DNA from: Daphnia carinata
Lineage: Eukaryota; Arthropoda; Branchiopoda; Diplostraca; Daphniidae
Length of the DNA stretch: 64,000 bases
Assembly: GCF_022539665.2 (NCBI RefSeq)
Contig: NC_081334.1
Coordinates: 62,001 to 126,000 of the forward strand
Direction of reading: 5' to 3'
The position numbers and the translations under genes are program-made. Positions 1-10,000 of this stretch are shown here, in pieces. Position 1 is the stretch's first letter; each line of letters opens with the position of its first letter. The notes beneath the pieces were generated by a model. That model had not been told where the DNA came from. It worked only from the letters and a program-made list of their open reading frames with translations, and did no database searches.

Positions 1-736
1 CAGTATCAAATATACGTGTATTCAATGTGAATATAGTGTGATACAGTGAGTTTCAATATCTACATTCAAACAGCATCAAATATACGTGTATTCAATGTGA
101 ATATAGTGTGATACAGTGAGTTTCAATATCTACATTCAAACAGCATCAAATTTACGTGTATTCAATGTGAATATAGTGTTATAGAATCAGTTTCATGATC
201 TATTTTCAAACAGTATCAAATATACGTGTATTCAATGTGAATATAGTGGGATACAGTGAGTTTCCATATCTACATTCAAACAGCATCAAATATACGTTTA
301 TTCAATGTGAATATAGTGTTATAGAATCAGTTTCATGATCTACATTCAAACAGTATCAAATATACGTGTATTCAATGTGAATATAGTATGATACTGTGAG
401 TTTCAATATCTACATTCAAGCAGGATCAAATATACGTGTATTCAATGTTAATATAGTGTGATACATTGAGTTTCAATATTTACATTCAAACAGCATCAAA
501 TATACGTGTAATCAAATTGAATATATTGTTATTGAAGCAGTTTCATGATCTACATTCAAACAGTATCAAATATACGTTTATTTAATGTGAATATAGTGTG
601 ATACAGTGAGTTTCAATATCTACATTCAAACAGCATCAAAATTACGTGTATTCAATGTGAATATAGTGTGATACAGTGAGTTTCAATATCTACATTCAAA
701 CAGCATCAAATATACGTGTATTCAATGTGAATATAG
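1..736. repeat. 70-bp satellite array, left flank
   Basis: Head-to-tail units of 70 bp; successive CAG(C/T)ATCAAATATACG landmarks fall at 1, 71, 141 and 211. Two unit classes interleave. Class A reads GTGTGATACAGTGAG, then CAATATC, then CAGC. Class B reads GTGTTATAGAATCAG, then CATGATC, then CAGT. Many units carry private substitutions (for example TTTACG near 150), so this arm is more decayed than the array at 21081-32823. The copia element cuts the array at 736, and the same phase resumes at 5454. Confidence 0.97.
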
Positions 737-977
737 TGTTGTAATAAATATGAGCAATACTTTTCTTTCTATACTGACAATGGTTTTTCCAACTTTTATT
801 AATACTGTGTGACTTGTCACGGCAGGAGCACAAGTAAGACTGACAGCATACAATAATCAAAAGGGGAAAGGAAACATATTCCCGGGTCTTTCACAATGGA
901 ATAATCCGCAGAGTTGCCATTACAAAAACTAGGCAACGAGAGATATAGGCTTTCAGTTTGCATAACAAAACACAACA
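737..977 (-). repeat. copia 3' LTR
   Basis: For this minus-strand element this is the 3' LTR. It begins TGTTGTAATAAATATG and ends ACAACA, and matches 5213-5453 except for a few changes (a TTTTTCCAAC / TTCTTCCAC difference near 785 and GTGTGAC / GAGTGAC near 808). It sits directly inside the TATAG target duplication. Confidence 0.95.
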
Positions 978-991
978 TCCCCACTCAAACT
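978..991 (-). other. copia polypurine tract
   Basis: Read on the minus strand, AGTTTGAGTGGGGA abuts the 3' LTR. A purine run ending in GTGGGGA next to the LTR is the usual plus-strand primer of copia-type elements. The end of pol overlaps it from 985. Confidence 0.75.
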
Positions 992-2484
992 GGAACCACT
1001 CCAACCCTTTTCCTCAATTCCTGAAATACCGGACCGGTCAGCGCTTTCGTGAATAAATCAGCCAGCTGGTCTTTTGTTCCGACATGACTGACTGTGATGC
1101 TTCCGTTCGTCTGCTGCTCCCGAACACAGTGATACCGTACGTCTATGTGTTTAGTGCGACGATGGAATTCAGGATTCAGCGTGAGCTTGATTGCCCCTTG
1201 GTTATCGCAGAATAGAGCTGTTGGCCGTGTTTGTTCGCAGCCAACACTATTTAGCAACCGCCGAGCCCAAACAACATCTTTGCTCGCTTCACACATGGCC
1301 ACATATTCAGCTTCAGTAGTTGACAGGGATACCCATGCTTGACGTCGACTGCTCCATGCTATTGGCCCTCCATTAAAGATGAGCAGGAAGCCCGAAGTTG
1401 ATTTACGTGTGTCCGTATCGCCAGCGTAATCAGAATCTGTAAAAGCAGAGACTACTTGTAACTCATCACCAGCTTTGTAAACCACTCCAAACTTCGATGT
1501 GCCCTTTAGGTAGGCTAAGATCCTCGTCACAGCTGCCCAATGAACTTGTTTTGGATTATGACAGAATTGCGCCACTTGTCCAACTGCAAAACAAATGTCT
1601 GGACGAGTGCAGACCATCAAAAACATTAGGCTCCCGACTGCTTCTCGGTAAATGGAAACATCAGCAGGTGGTGAACACGGTCCACTTTCGACTCCTGTGA
1701 TGGTTAGTTTGGAGTAAGGGTCTGCTGGCTGCGCTTTTGGATTGCACTCTGCTACTTTAAATCGCTGGAGTATCCGAATGATGTATTGTTCCTGAGAGAG
1801 ATAGATCGTTCGGTTCGGGCGATCCCTATCAATTTTTATACCAATGAAAAGGTCGGCCTCTTGTGTGGAAACTTCCAGATGATCTGACAGTTGATCAATT
1901 AGGTCTATCAGCCGCCTTTTGTTCTCACCACAGAGCAGACCATCATCGGCCCAGACTGCTAAAATTATCATGCCATCTTTATCATGGCGATGATACACAC
2001 ACGAATCGGCTGTACTCCGAATGAATCCGAGATTTACAAGTAATCCATCGAACTTGATGTTCCACTGTCGAGACGCCTGCTTCAATCCGTACAAACTTTT
2101 CTGTAGGCGACAAGCATAGGTGGGACATAAGCTTGAAACGAAGCCTTCCGGTTGCTCCATAAAAATTTCTTAGGCCAGTTCACCGTTTAAGAAAGCGGTT
2201 TTCACATCAAGTTGAAGAATCTCAAAATCACGTGTTGCTGCTATTGCTAGGACTGCTCTCACTGACTCATGTCGCACAACCGGAGAAAAGGTTTCGTCAT
2301 AGTCCACACCTTCCTTCTGTGAGAAGCCTTTGGCTACTAAGCGGGCTTTGAAGCGGATGGGGTGGCCGGATGAGTCACATTTCACTTTGAAGACCCATCT
2401 GTTTTTAACTGTTTTGCGACCACAGGGAAGTGCTTCCAAGCGCCAGGTTTCGTTTTTCATTAGCGACTGCATTTCTTCCTCCAT
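985..2484 (-). pseudogene. copia reverse transcriptase and RNase H, one internal stop
   Basis: The frame starts at about 2484 with the typical copia RT opening (NETW, KNRWVFK, ARLVAKGFSQ, FSPVVR) and runs to 2172, where a TAA (2170-2172) interrupts it within the LNGEL...EQPEGF segment. It resumes in the same frame to 985. The second part has the YGLKQ motif, a WADDGL motif in place of YVDD at the catalytic centre, and copia-type RNase H with DSDYAGD, STTEAEY and HIDVRYH. The enzymes would copy the element's RNA into DNA and degrade the RNA strand. The single stop and an upstream stop at 2524 argue for a dead copy or an assembly error. Family assignment is secure. Confidence 0.93.
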
Positions 2485-2523
2485 CGCATTAAGCCACTCA
2501 GTCGCTTCAGGGGATGAAAGTGC

Positions 2524-3855
2524 CTACTTATATGACTGTGGTTCGACGAAATCTTGATGAGAGAGATTTTCCTTCATGATGCCTAGAAAGTTAGGATCTT
2601 CAACAAGGCGATCTGGTTTCTTTCGCATACGTGACGATTTTCGGGAAGAGTCAGTGTTTGTCTCCGGGGGGCCGAATCCATGAAAAGGTTCCAATACACT
2701 ATCTTCGTCCACGGTTGATTCTGCGCTGGTACTACTGACTGAATTAGACACTGTAGCAGGATCGTTGGATGCGGGAACATCCCCACCTACTCCAATTTCA
2801 ACGAGATCAGTGCCGTCACTGCAAGGTACAGGTAAAATTCGGACGTCAGTGGGTTTTTCGTTGAAAATTACGTCTCTAGAAATTTTTACTTTCCCCGACA
2901 CTGAGTCGTACAGCCGAAAACCTTTTTGTGTTTCCGAATATCCAATGAACTGGCACTTAAAACCTTTTGGATCCAGTTTCGAACGTTCATCTTTTGGGAT
3001 GTGGACGTATGCGTCACAGCCGAAGATGCGAAGATGGGAGACGTTAGGCTTTCTCCCGTACCATCCTTCGTAGGGAGTCATTGTTGACATGGCTTTGCAG
3101 GAAACCCTGTTGTGTAGGTAGACAGCTGTTGCGGAGGCCTCTGCCCAGAAAGCCTTTCCAAGTGTGGACGAATAGAGCATGCTTTTTGCTGATGCAAGAA
3201 TCGTTCGGTTGTAGCGCTCAGCGACTCCATTCTGCTCGGGCGTTTTTGCCGTGCTTGTTTGGTGAACAATTCCTTTGTTGGCCATCCACTGGGTGAGCTC
3301 CTTACTCGTGTATTCCCCCCCATTGTCAGTACGAAGAATTGCAACACTGTCACCAATTTCCGTTTCGCAGCGGCTGATTAAATCTTGAATATGAATGCTT
3401 GCATCAGACTTTTTCTTCAGGATCCGAATGAAGCCATAGCCAGTGAAGTCATCTCGGAATGTGATAAAGTAAAACGCTCCGTTTAGCGAGGGGGTTGACA
3501 TTGGTCCACACAGATCACTATGAATGAGGCCGCCTCGTTTTGATGCTCGGGTGCGGCCACACGTAGGAAACGGAAGCCGGTGTTGTTTACCGAAGACACA
3601 TCCTTCACAAAATGGTGGTTGGCCTGATGGATTATGAATGGTGAGTCCATCGACTAAGTCAGCTGAATGCATCTTTTGCAGCGTTAAAAAATTAACGTGG
3701 CCCAAGCGTTCGTGCCAAGTCTGAGCAGAGTTTTGTGTGGCCTTGGTGTTGAGAGCTGCAGATAACGCGGGTGATAGGTGGTTTGAAAAATGCATCTGGT
3801 AAAGTCTCTTCTGGATTTTTTGAACCAACGGCAACAACTTTTCCGTTTTTTTCAA
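2524..3855 (-). pseudogene. copia integrase
   Basis: The N-terminal HHCC zinc module is visible (WHERLGHVNF followed by CEGCVFGKQ), then the DDE core: the first Asp in HSDLCGPM, the second in RTDNGGEYTS and the Glu in PEQNGVAER. The C-terminal half runs through the copia-type HLRIFGCDAYVHIP region and an acidic/serine-rich linker to a TAG at 2524-2526. The next RT segment is in the same frame, so only that stop separates them. The 5' side overlaps the gag-protease frame but is shifted; the break lies near 3800. The sequence before the HHCC module (about 3790-3855) is probably out of frame in the original protein. Confidence 0.93.
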
Positions 3856-5107
3856 GCTTTACACCGTCCTTGTCGAACGATGCTATTGCTCCGCGTTCTG
3901 TGGCAGCTCCAATTGAGAATAGGTTTACGCCTAGATTTGGAACGAATAGAACACCCCGAAGGATTCCATCATGCCACTCTCCATCCACGTTACTGCGGAT
4001 GGAAATGTTCCCAATTCCTGTTACATGAAGGGCTTTGTTGTCCTTTCCGACTCCTTTTATGAGACGCTTTCCACTTTGGGTTGATTTCATGTCTGTGAAT
4101 AGGGCCCTGTTGTCAGTCATGTGTTCGCTTGCTCCAGAATCGGCATACCAACATTCAGAATTAAACTGAATTTCCGCAGACTTGAAGGCATAGGAATCAT
4201 CGAAGAAGGGTGGTTCACGTTTTGTCAGGTGAGTAAGCATGGCATCTCCAGCACTACCGTCACGTTTACCTTGTAAATACGATTGTTTTAGCCAGCAATC
4301 TTCTTCACGATGGTTGGCTCTGCGATTCACGTTTTTACAATAAGCGCAGACGGGACGATTATCACATCTGAAATCCCTCTTTGTTTCAGGGAACGCAGCT
4401 TTCTCTTTCTTCTTATTAACAAAGAAAGCTCCAGCATCAGATGGCTCCATGCATACCTCAGCAAGCTTCAGCATATTTTCTTCGACTTGGAGTCTGGAGG
4501 CCAGTAGAGAAATCGTCTTGATTCTGTCATCAGTGCTGTTCCATGCTGACATGAAAGATTTGTTATTTCTTTTTCCATGTAATGGCAGGGTTGAAGTAAT
4601 TTTGGCAATAATCTGGTCGTCGGAAACAGGTGAATTCACATCGCACAATTGGGACGCCAGAGTTTCGACAGCAGCTACATGCGTCATGACATCGTAGCTA
4701 GCATCAAACTGATAGGACATGAACTTACCCATCAGTAAGTGCTTGTTTTCCATGGAGGCTAGCTCATATTGGCTTACAAGCCGAGACCACATTGAGTATG
4801 ATGTTTTACAGTTCATGATGGTTCGCATGACTTTCTCCTCAAGGGTAGACACAATGAAATTTTGTGCTGCTGTATCCATCTTGATCCATTCATCAATTTT
4901 TTCAGTATTGATTTTTACCTCAGCAGCATTTGAAGGGCTTGCAATTGGAGCGATAGCAGTGGGTCTCTTGTTAGTCCCTTCTACGATGTTGAGAAGCCCA
5001 TGATTCATGGGAACGAGCCTCAGTTGGAATTTGTAGAAGTTAAATTGATCTCCTTTGAATTTTGAAATGTGGGAAACATCTTTTGCAGAAAAAATTCCAG
5101 CGGCCAT
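3692..5107 (-). pseudogene. copia Gag and protease
   Basis: The ATG at 5105-5107 opens a 471-codon frame. Residues 1-230 are typical copia Gag (FKGDQFNFYKFQLR near the start). A zinc knuckle at about residues 254-271 has spacing C-x2-C-x8-H-x4-C, longer than the standard CCHC middle spacing of four and lacking the Gly-His. The aspartic protease signature YADSGASEH follows at about residue 320. The last 40 or so residues are out of frame relative to integrase: a one-base shift near 3800 carries the polyprotein into the 2524-3855 frame. The leader upstream of the ATG holds the primer site and reaches the 5' LTR. Confidence 0.92.
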
Positions 5108-5198
5108 TTTGGCTCTGTTTCAGAAACTTATTGTTTGCTTTCAATTTTTTTTTTGCTTGGTTACAGTTATTGTTTAAGTACAATACCTATTGCGAAAA

Positions 5199-5212
5199 CT
5201 GGGCCCATAACC
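5199..5212 (-). other. copia primer-binding site, initiator-Met type
   Basis: On the minus strand GGTTATGGGCCCAG lies immediately inside the 5' LTR. This is the internal (anticodon-arm) sequence of initiator methionine tRNA used as a half-tRNA primer by Drosophila copia and relatives, rather than the usual tRNA 3' end. Confidence 0.88.
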
Positions 5213-5453
5213 TGTTGTAATAAATATGAGCAATACTTTTCTTTCTATACTGACAATGGTTTCTTCCACTTTTATTAATACTGAGTGACTTGTCACGGCA
5301 GGAGCACAAGTAAGACTGACAGCATACAATAATCAAAAGGGGAAAGGAAACATATTCCCGGGTCTTTCACAATGGAATAATCCGCAGAGTTGCCATTACA
5401 AAAACTAGGCAACGAGAGATATAGGCTTTCAGTTTGCATAACAAAACACAACA
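5213..5453 (-). repeat. copia 5' LTR
   Basis: 241-bp partner of 737-977, beginning TGTTG and ending CAACA, followed by the TATAG duplication and then satellite in register. It should carry the promoter for the minus-strand transcript; I cannot point to a convincing TATA box. Confidence 0.95.
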
Positions 5454-5982
5454 TATAGTGTGATACAGTGAGTTTCAATATCTACATTTAAACAGCATCA
5501 AATATACGTGTATTCAATGTGAATATAGTGTTATAGAATCAGTTTCATGATCTACATTCAAACAGTATCAAATATACGTGTATTCAATGTGAATATAGTG
5601 TGATACAGTGAGTTTCAATATCTACATTCAAATAGCATCAAATATACGTGTATTCAAATGTGAATATAGTGTTATAGAATCAGTTTCATGAACTACATTC
5701 AAACAGTATCAAGTATAGGTGTATTCAATGTGAATATAGTATGATACAGTGAGTTTCAATATCTACATTCAAACAGCATCAAATATACGTGTATTCAGTG
5801 TGAATATAGTGGGATACAGTGAGTTTCAATATCTACATTCAAACAGCATCAAATATAGGTGTATTCAATGTGAATATAGTGTTATAGAAGCAGTTTCGTG
5901 ATCTACATTCAAACAGTATCAAATATAGGTGTATTCAATGTGAATATTGTGTGATACAGTGAGTTTCCATATCTACATTCAA
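5454..5982. repeat. 70-bp satellite array between copia and BEL
   Basis: Continuation of the 70-bp satellite after the copia element. About seven and a half units of both classes with scattered substitutions (for example ATAGGTG for ATACGTG). The array stops after ATCTACATTCAA at the edge of the BEL/Pao element and resumes in phase at 13713. Confidence 0.95.
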
Positions 5983-5989
5983 TTGCAAG

Positions 5990-7057
5990 ATGAGTGAGAC
6001 CCAAGGAATCATCGAAGATCCTACCAAAAGGGAACCTACAACGGCCATAAAAACCGCTGAGTCGGGGCCGGTTCATGATGGAGGAAGTATAGGAGTCATC
6101 TCAAGACCCACCAAGGAAGAAGCTGAAATGGCCTTACAAATCGCCGAGGCGGGGCCCAATCACCATGGTGGAAATTAGAGTCACGACCCATCAATTCCCA
6201 ATCTCACTCAATCACGAGGTCTACGGAAGAGGGAGCATACCACGCTGTCGACCAGGATCCACGACTGTATCCGCCAACATCGTCAAGGCATTCGTCTCAG
6301 CAAGGGCCAATTGAGCATCTGGCGCATCGAACTCGTACGACTGTTCGATAGCACCATGGAACTCCACGAGAAATACGTGGAGACAGTTACCAATCTGCCT
6401 GGTAAACGCCGAGCCGAGTGTGAACGCTGGGAAGTGCAGTTCACGACAGACCACCAAAGTGTACTGTCAGAAATCGACCAACATCTAGCATCGCGGTCGA
6501 TTGCATCATCATCACTTGCATCGTCAGTCACTATCAATTCAACAGTGGCGAAAGCAAGTTTTAAAGAAACTTCGACTGTATCTGTAAGGATCCAACAGCT
6601 CGAAACCCAAGCTCGCCAGACTCAAGATGTCCTAAACCGACATGGGGAGCTTTTATCAGATATTGTAAATGACATCAAGAAGTCATCTCTGCAAGCCAAA
6701 CGGCAAAGTGAGTCGTTACACGCGATCGAGGAAATTCTACAATCGATCCACGAGGTAAATGAAAATTCTTTAGCAACTGCCGAAAAGAAGATGGACATTC
6801 GACTCAAGTCTGCGATGGGCCAAATGGTGGAAGAAAACGAGTCCAGTTCAAAGAAAGTTGAAGAGAAACTAGAAGCTATTCAGAAAAACAGTGAATCGCA
6901 GTCCAAAGAACTCGAAAGGTTAAAATGCCTTGTACAACAGACGTGTGCAAAAATGTCTAGACAATGCCCCGAGGGTGAAAATGTTTCATCCCAAGTTCGT
7001 CTAGACTTGCATAGACGTCTATGCAAGGCATGTTGTCTCAACGCCGCGAAGCTTTAG
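5990..7057 (+). pseudogene. BEL Gag N-terminal segment, one internal stop
   Basis: The ATG at 5990 opens a frame with two imperfect copies of a roughly 30-residue unit (PTKREPTTAI...AESGPVHDGG, then PTKEEAEMAL...AEAGPNHHGG). A TAG at 6176-6178 interrupts it. The same frame then stays open to 7057, encoding a strongly coiled-coil region (heptad-rich from about 6540 to 6950). This is the usual position of BEL Gag multimerisation sequence. The frame ends inside the start of the gag-pol frame, overlapping it by 37 bases in a different register, so either a frameshift joins them or an indel separated one original ORF. The start cannot be tested because the element is cut just upstream. Confidence 0.75.
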
Positions 7058-10000
7058 GATGGCCGCAAGGCATTACCCCATCCTCACCACCACGAGCAGT
7101 CAACTTCTTGGAACAATGCAGAAAGGCCGCGACAACGGGCGAGCAGATGGACAGCATAGGGGCAACTATCGATATGTATAACGATCCATTGCTTAGCTGC
7201 CAGCAACAGCCACAGGGGGACCCAAAATCTGATTCTAGTCTCATCTGCCAACTTGTTGATTCTCTGAAAATGTCAGCACTTCCACCTCTCACAATCACCA
7301 AGTTTGACGGGAACCCGCTAAACTACCAAATGTTCAAGTCGAAGTTTATGACGCTGTATCACAACCGATGCAGCGACACTGGAATTCGACTAGCGGATCT
7401 ACAGGAGCTGCTTGCTACGCATGTTCTCAACTCGGTATCTGATTGTGTGCACGACCCAAGCAAGTACGAAGTGGTCTGGCATCGACTCGATCAAGAATAT
7501 GGCCATACCACTATCATGGCTCAAACACATCTGAACAATCTCCTTCGACTTCCGTCTGTGCAGCCAAACGACAGCGCCAGCTTGAAGACATTCTCCAACA
7601 AGCTTCACGGTGCGGTCTCTGCTCTGTCAACCTCTGGACTCGCGAGCGAATTAGAATCGCTGGGCAACCTCATGCATGTTGTCACCAAACTGCCGAAGAC
7701 CTTGAGGGAAAGATGGGGAGGAAAGGTGATGAAGATGCATCCCGCTATACCTTCAATTGTCGATCTGGATGACTGGTTAACCCTCCAGTCGAAGGGTTCT
7801 GAATTTGCAAAGTTAATGGCTGGCCCTTCAGCACTTCCACCACCACCAGTCGCGCCCAAGAGAAATGGGAAAGGATATCCAACTCCCTATGTCTCTACCA
7901 TCAACCACGTCACCTCCTCGACGGCTGAAACAAATTTGCCGCAAACAAAAGGAGGAGGTTTGCGGGTGAGCCCACCCAACACAACCTCGTTTAGCCAAAC
8001 AAGAGGCAACTCAACGTGCTATGTTTGCAGAGGGGCGATACACAAAATCGAGGAGTGTAACGCATTCAAGCAGATGTCTCCAACGCAAAGAGCGGAGACA
8101 GTTTTTAAAGCAGGCAGGTGTCTCCGATGCCTTACCGGAAGGCATACCAGCCGAACTTGCAGATTCAAATCGATTCAATGCACGGTCGAAGGTTGCAAGT
8201 ATCCAGGGCACTCGACGTTGCTTCACGGTTCCGAGTTTTCGACAAGAACCAAAACAAGCACCTCCAGTGACCACAAAACCACGCCAGAATCGAAACCATC
8301 GCGTCGAGTGACTTTCGACGACAAAGTCGATGAAGCCTTCCTTGGCGCAGTATCACGCACTGGACTGGACACACCACGTCGAGTGCTTTTTAAAATCGTT
8401 CCTGTCCGTCTACAACATGGAGAAAGAGTCTTCGATACCTTCGGATTCTTAGACAGCGGAAGCGACTCCACCTTAATCCGAAGTGATGTAGCCAGAACTC
8501 AACTAGGTTTGGCAGGGCCAACAACGAAGATCAACGTGACATCTTACGACGGAGGAGTTGCTCCAGTCAATGCTCACATCGTGGACTTCGTCATCAGTTC
8601 GCGAGACGGGTCGACTTCGTTCCAGGCAAGAAGGACGTATGCAGTAGAAAATCTACAAGTCGCTCAAAACCCGACCTTTTCGGATGTACAAGCAAAGGCA
8701 TTCCCTCACCTGCAAGGCCTGAAGCTCCCAGAAGTCCAATCCGACCAAGTTACGATCCTAATTGGCCTCGATGTAGCAGACGCTCACGACCATAGCGAAT
8801 CACGAAAACCGATGGATGGATCGACCGGACCGGTAGCTTTCAACACGCCATTTGGATGGTGTCTGGGAGGCAAAGTGGGCCCGCAAAGCGAACAGGAGCA
8901 ACCAAGCCATTATGTATCCCACATCACATCGAGAGAAGAAGACAGGAACCTTTCCGAACTTATCGAGCGGTTTTGGAGGCTGGAGTCGAAAGACTCTGTA
9001 CAGCCTCCTACACTCCTGTCAGCAGAAGATCGAAGGGGAGAAGAGATTCTGAAGAGGACCTCCAGATACATCAGAAATCACCATCAAATTGGTCTAATGT
9101 GGAAGGTCGATAATCCGGAATTGCCGGATAACCGAAGTATGGCGCTTAGCCGCCTTTTTCAAATTGAACGTCGCTTCAAAAGAGACCCCAGCTACGCCAA
9201 ACTTTACGACGATGTCATTCAAGAGTACATCAACCTTGGCCATGCTCGCCTCTTGTCTATTGAAGAAGCAAAAGAGAGAACACCAAAGACAAATTACATG
9301 CCTCATCATGGTGTTCAGAGTTTGACGAGTTCGACGACAAAAACAAGAGTGGTCTTCGACGGTTCGGCAGAGTGTGAAGGCCCTTCCTTGAACAAAAACC
9401 TTCTTCGTGGTCCAAACTACCTCATAAACCTGCTGGGAATCATCTTGCGCTTTCGCAAACACCAAATTCCCATCAGCAGTGACATCGAGAAGATGTATCA
9501 CCAGGTCTTAGTTCCAGACGAGGACCAAGATGCCTTCCGATTTTTGTACCGGTCGCCGAACAGTACGTCACCACCGCTCACCTACAGGATGACAGTCCAT
9601 GTCTTTGGGGCCGTCTCGTCACCGTCAACTTGTTTGTTTGCTTTAAACAAAACAGCGGAAGACCACAAAACGAAATTTCCAGATGCAGCGGCCAGCGTAA
9701 AAACAAGCTTTTACGTCGACAACTATCTGGATTCGTTCGAGTCGGAAGGCGAGGCAATCAAACGGGCCCGCCAGCTAAAGGAACTGTTGCAACTGGGAGG
9801 TTTTAATCTCACCAAGTGGTCATCGTCGTCAAGAAAAGTCCTGGCAGCGCTCAAACCCCTAGGCTTGGCCAATCCAAAGCTAGATTTAGACCTGGACAAA
9901 TTGCCCATGGATCGAGCACTAGGGATTCTCTGGGACAGTGAAATCGACGCGTTCACGTTCAAGGTGGGAGAAAAGGTCCAGCCACACGCCACACCTACGA

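Larger units (their letters stand above)
737..5453 (-). mobile_element. Ty1/copia LTR retrotransposon, near full length
   Basis: Two 241-bp direct repeats (737-977 and 5213-5453) begin TGTTG and end CAACA. They flank gag, protease, integrase, RT and RNase H in copia order, read on the minus strand. The 5-bp sequence TATAG precedes the left LTR (732-736) and follows the right LTR (5454-5458), and satellite phase is continuous across it, so this is a clean target-site duplication. By eye the LTRs differ at only about four positions, which suggests a young insertion. One frameshift and two in-frame stops break the polyprotein, so the copy as assembled should not be autonomous. Integrase before RT is the copia arrangement. 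Confidence 0.96.

Noticed and set aside
5454-5982. A second LTR of the BEL element within the left satellite
   Set aside because: No part of this interval resembles 13222-13712; it is entirely 70-bp satellite.
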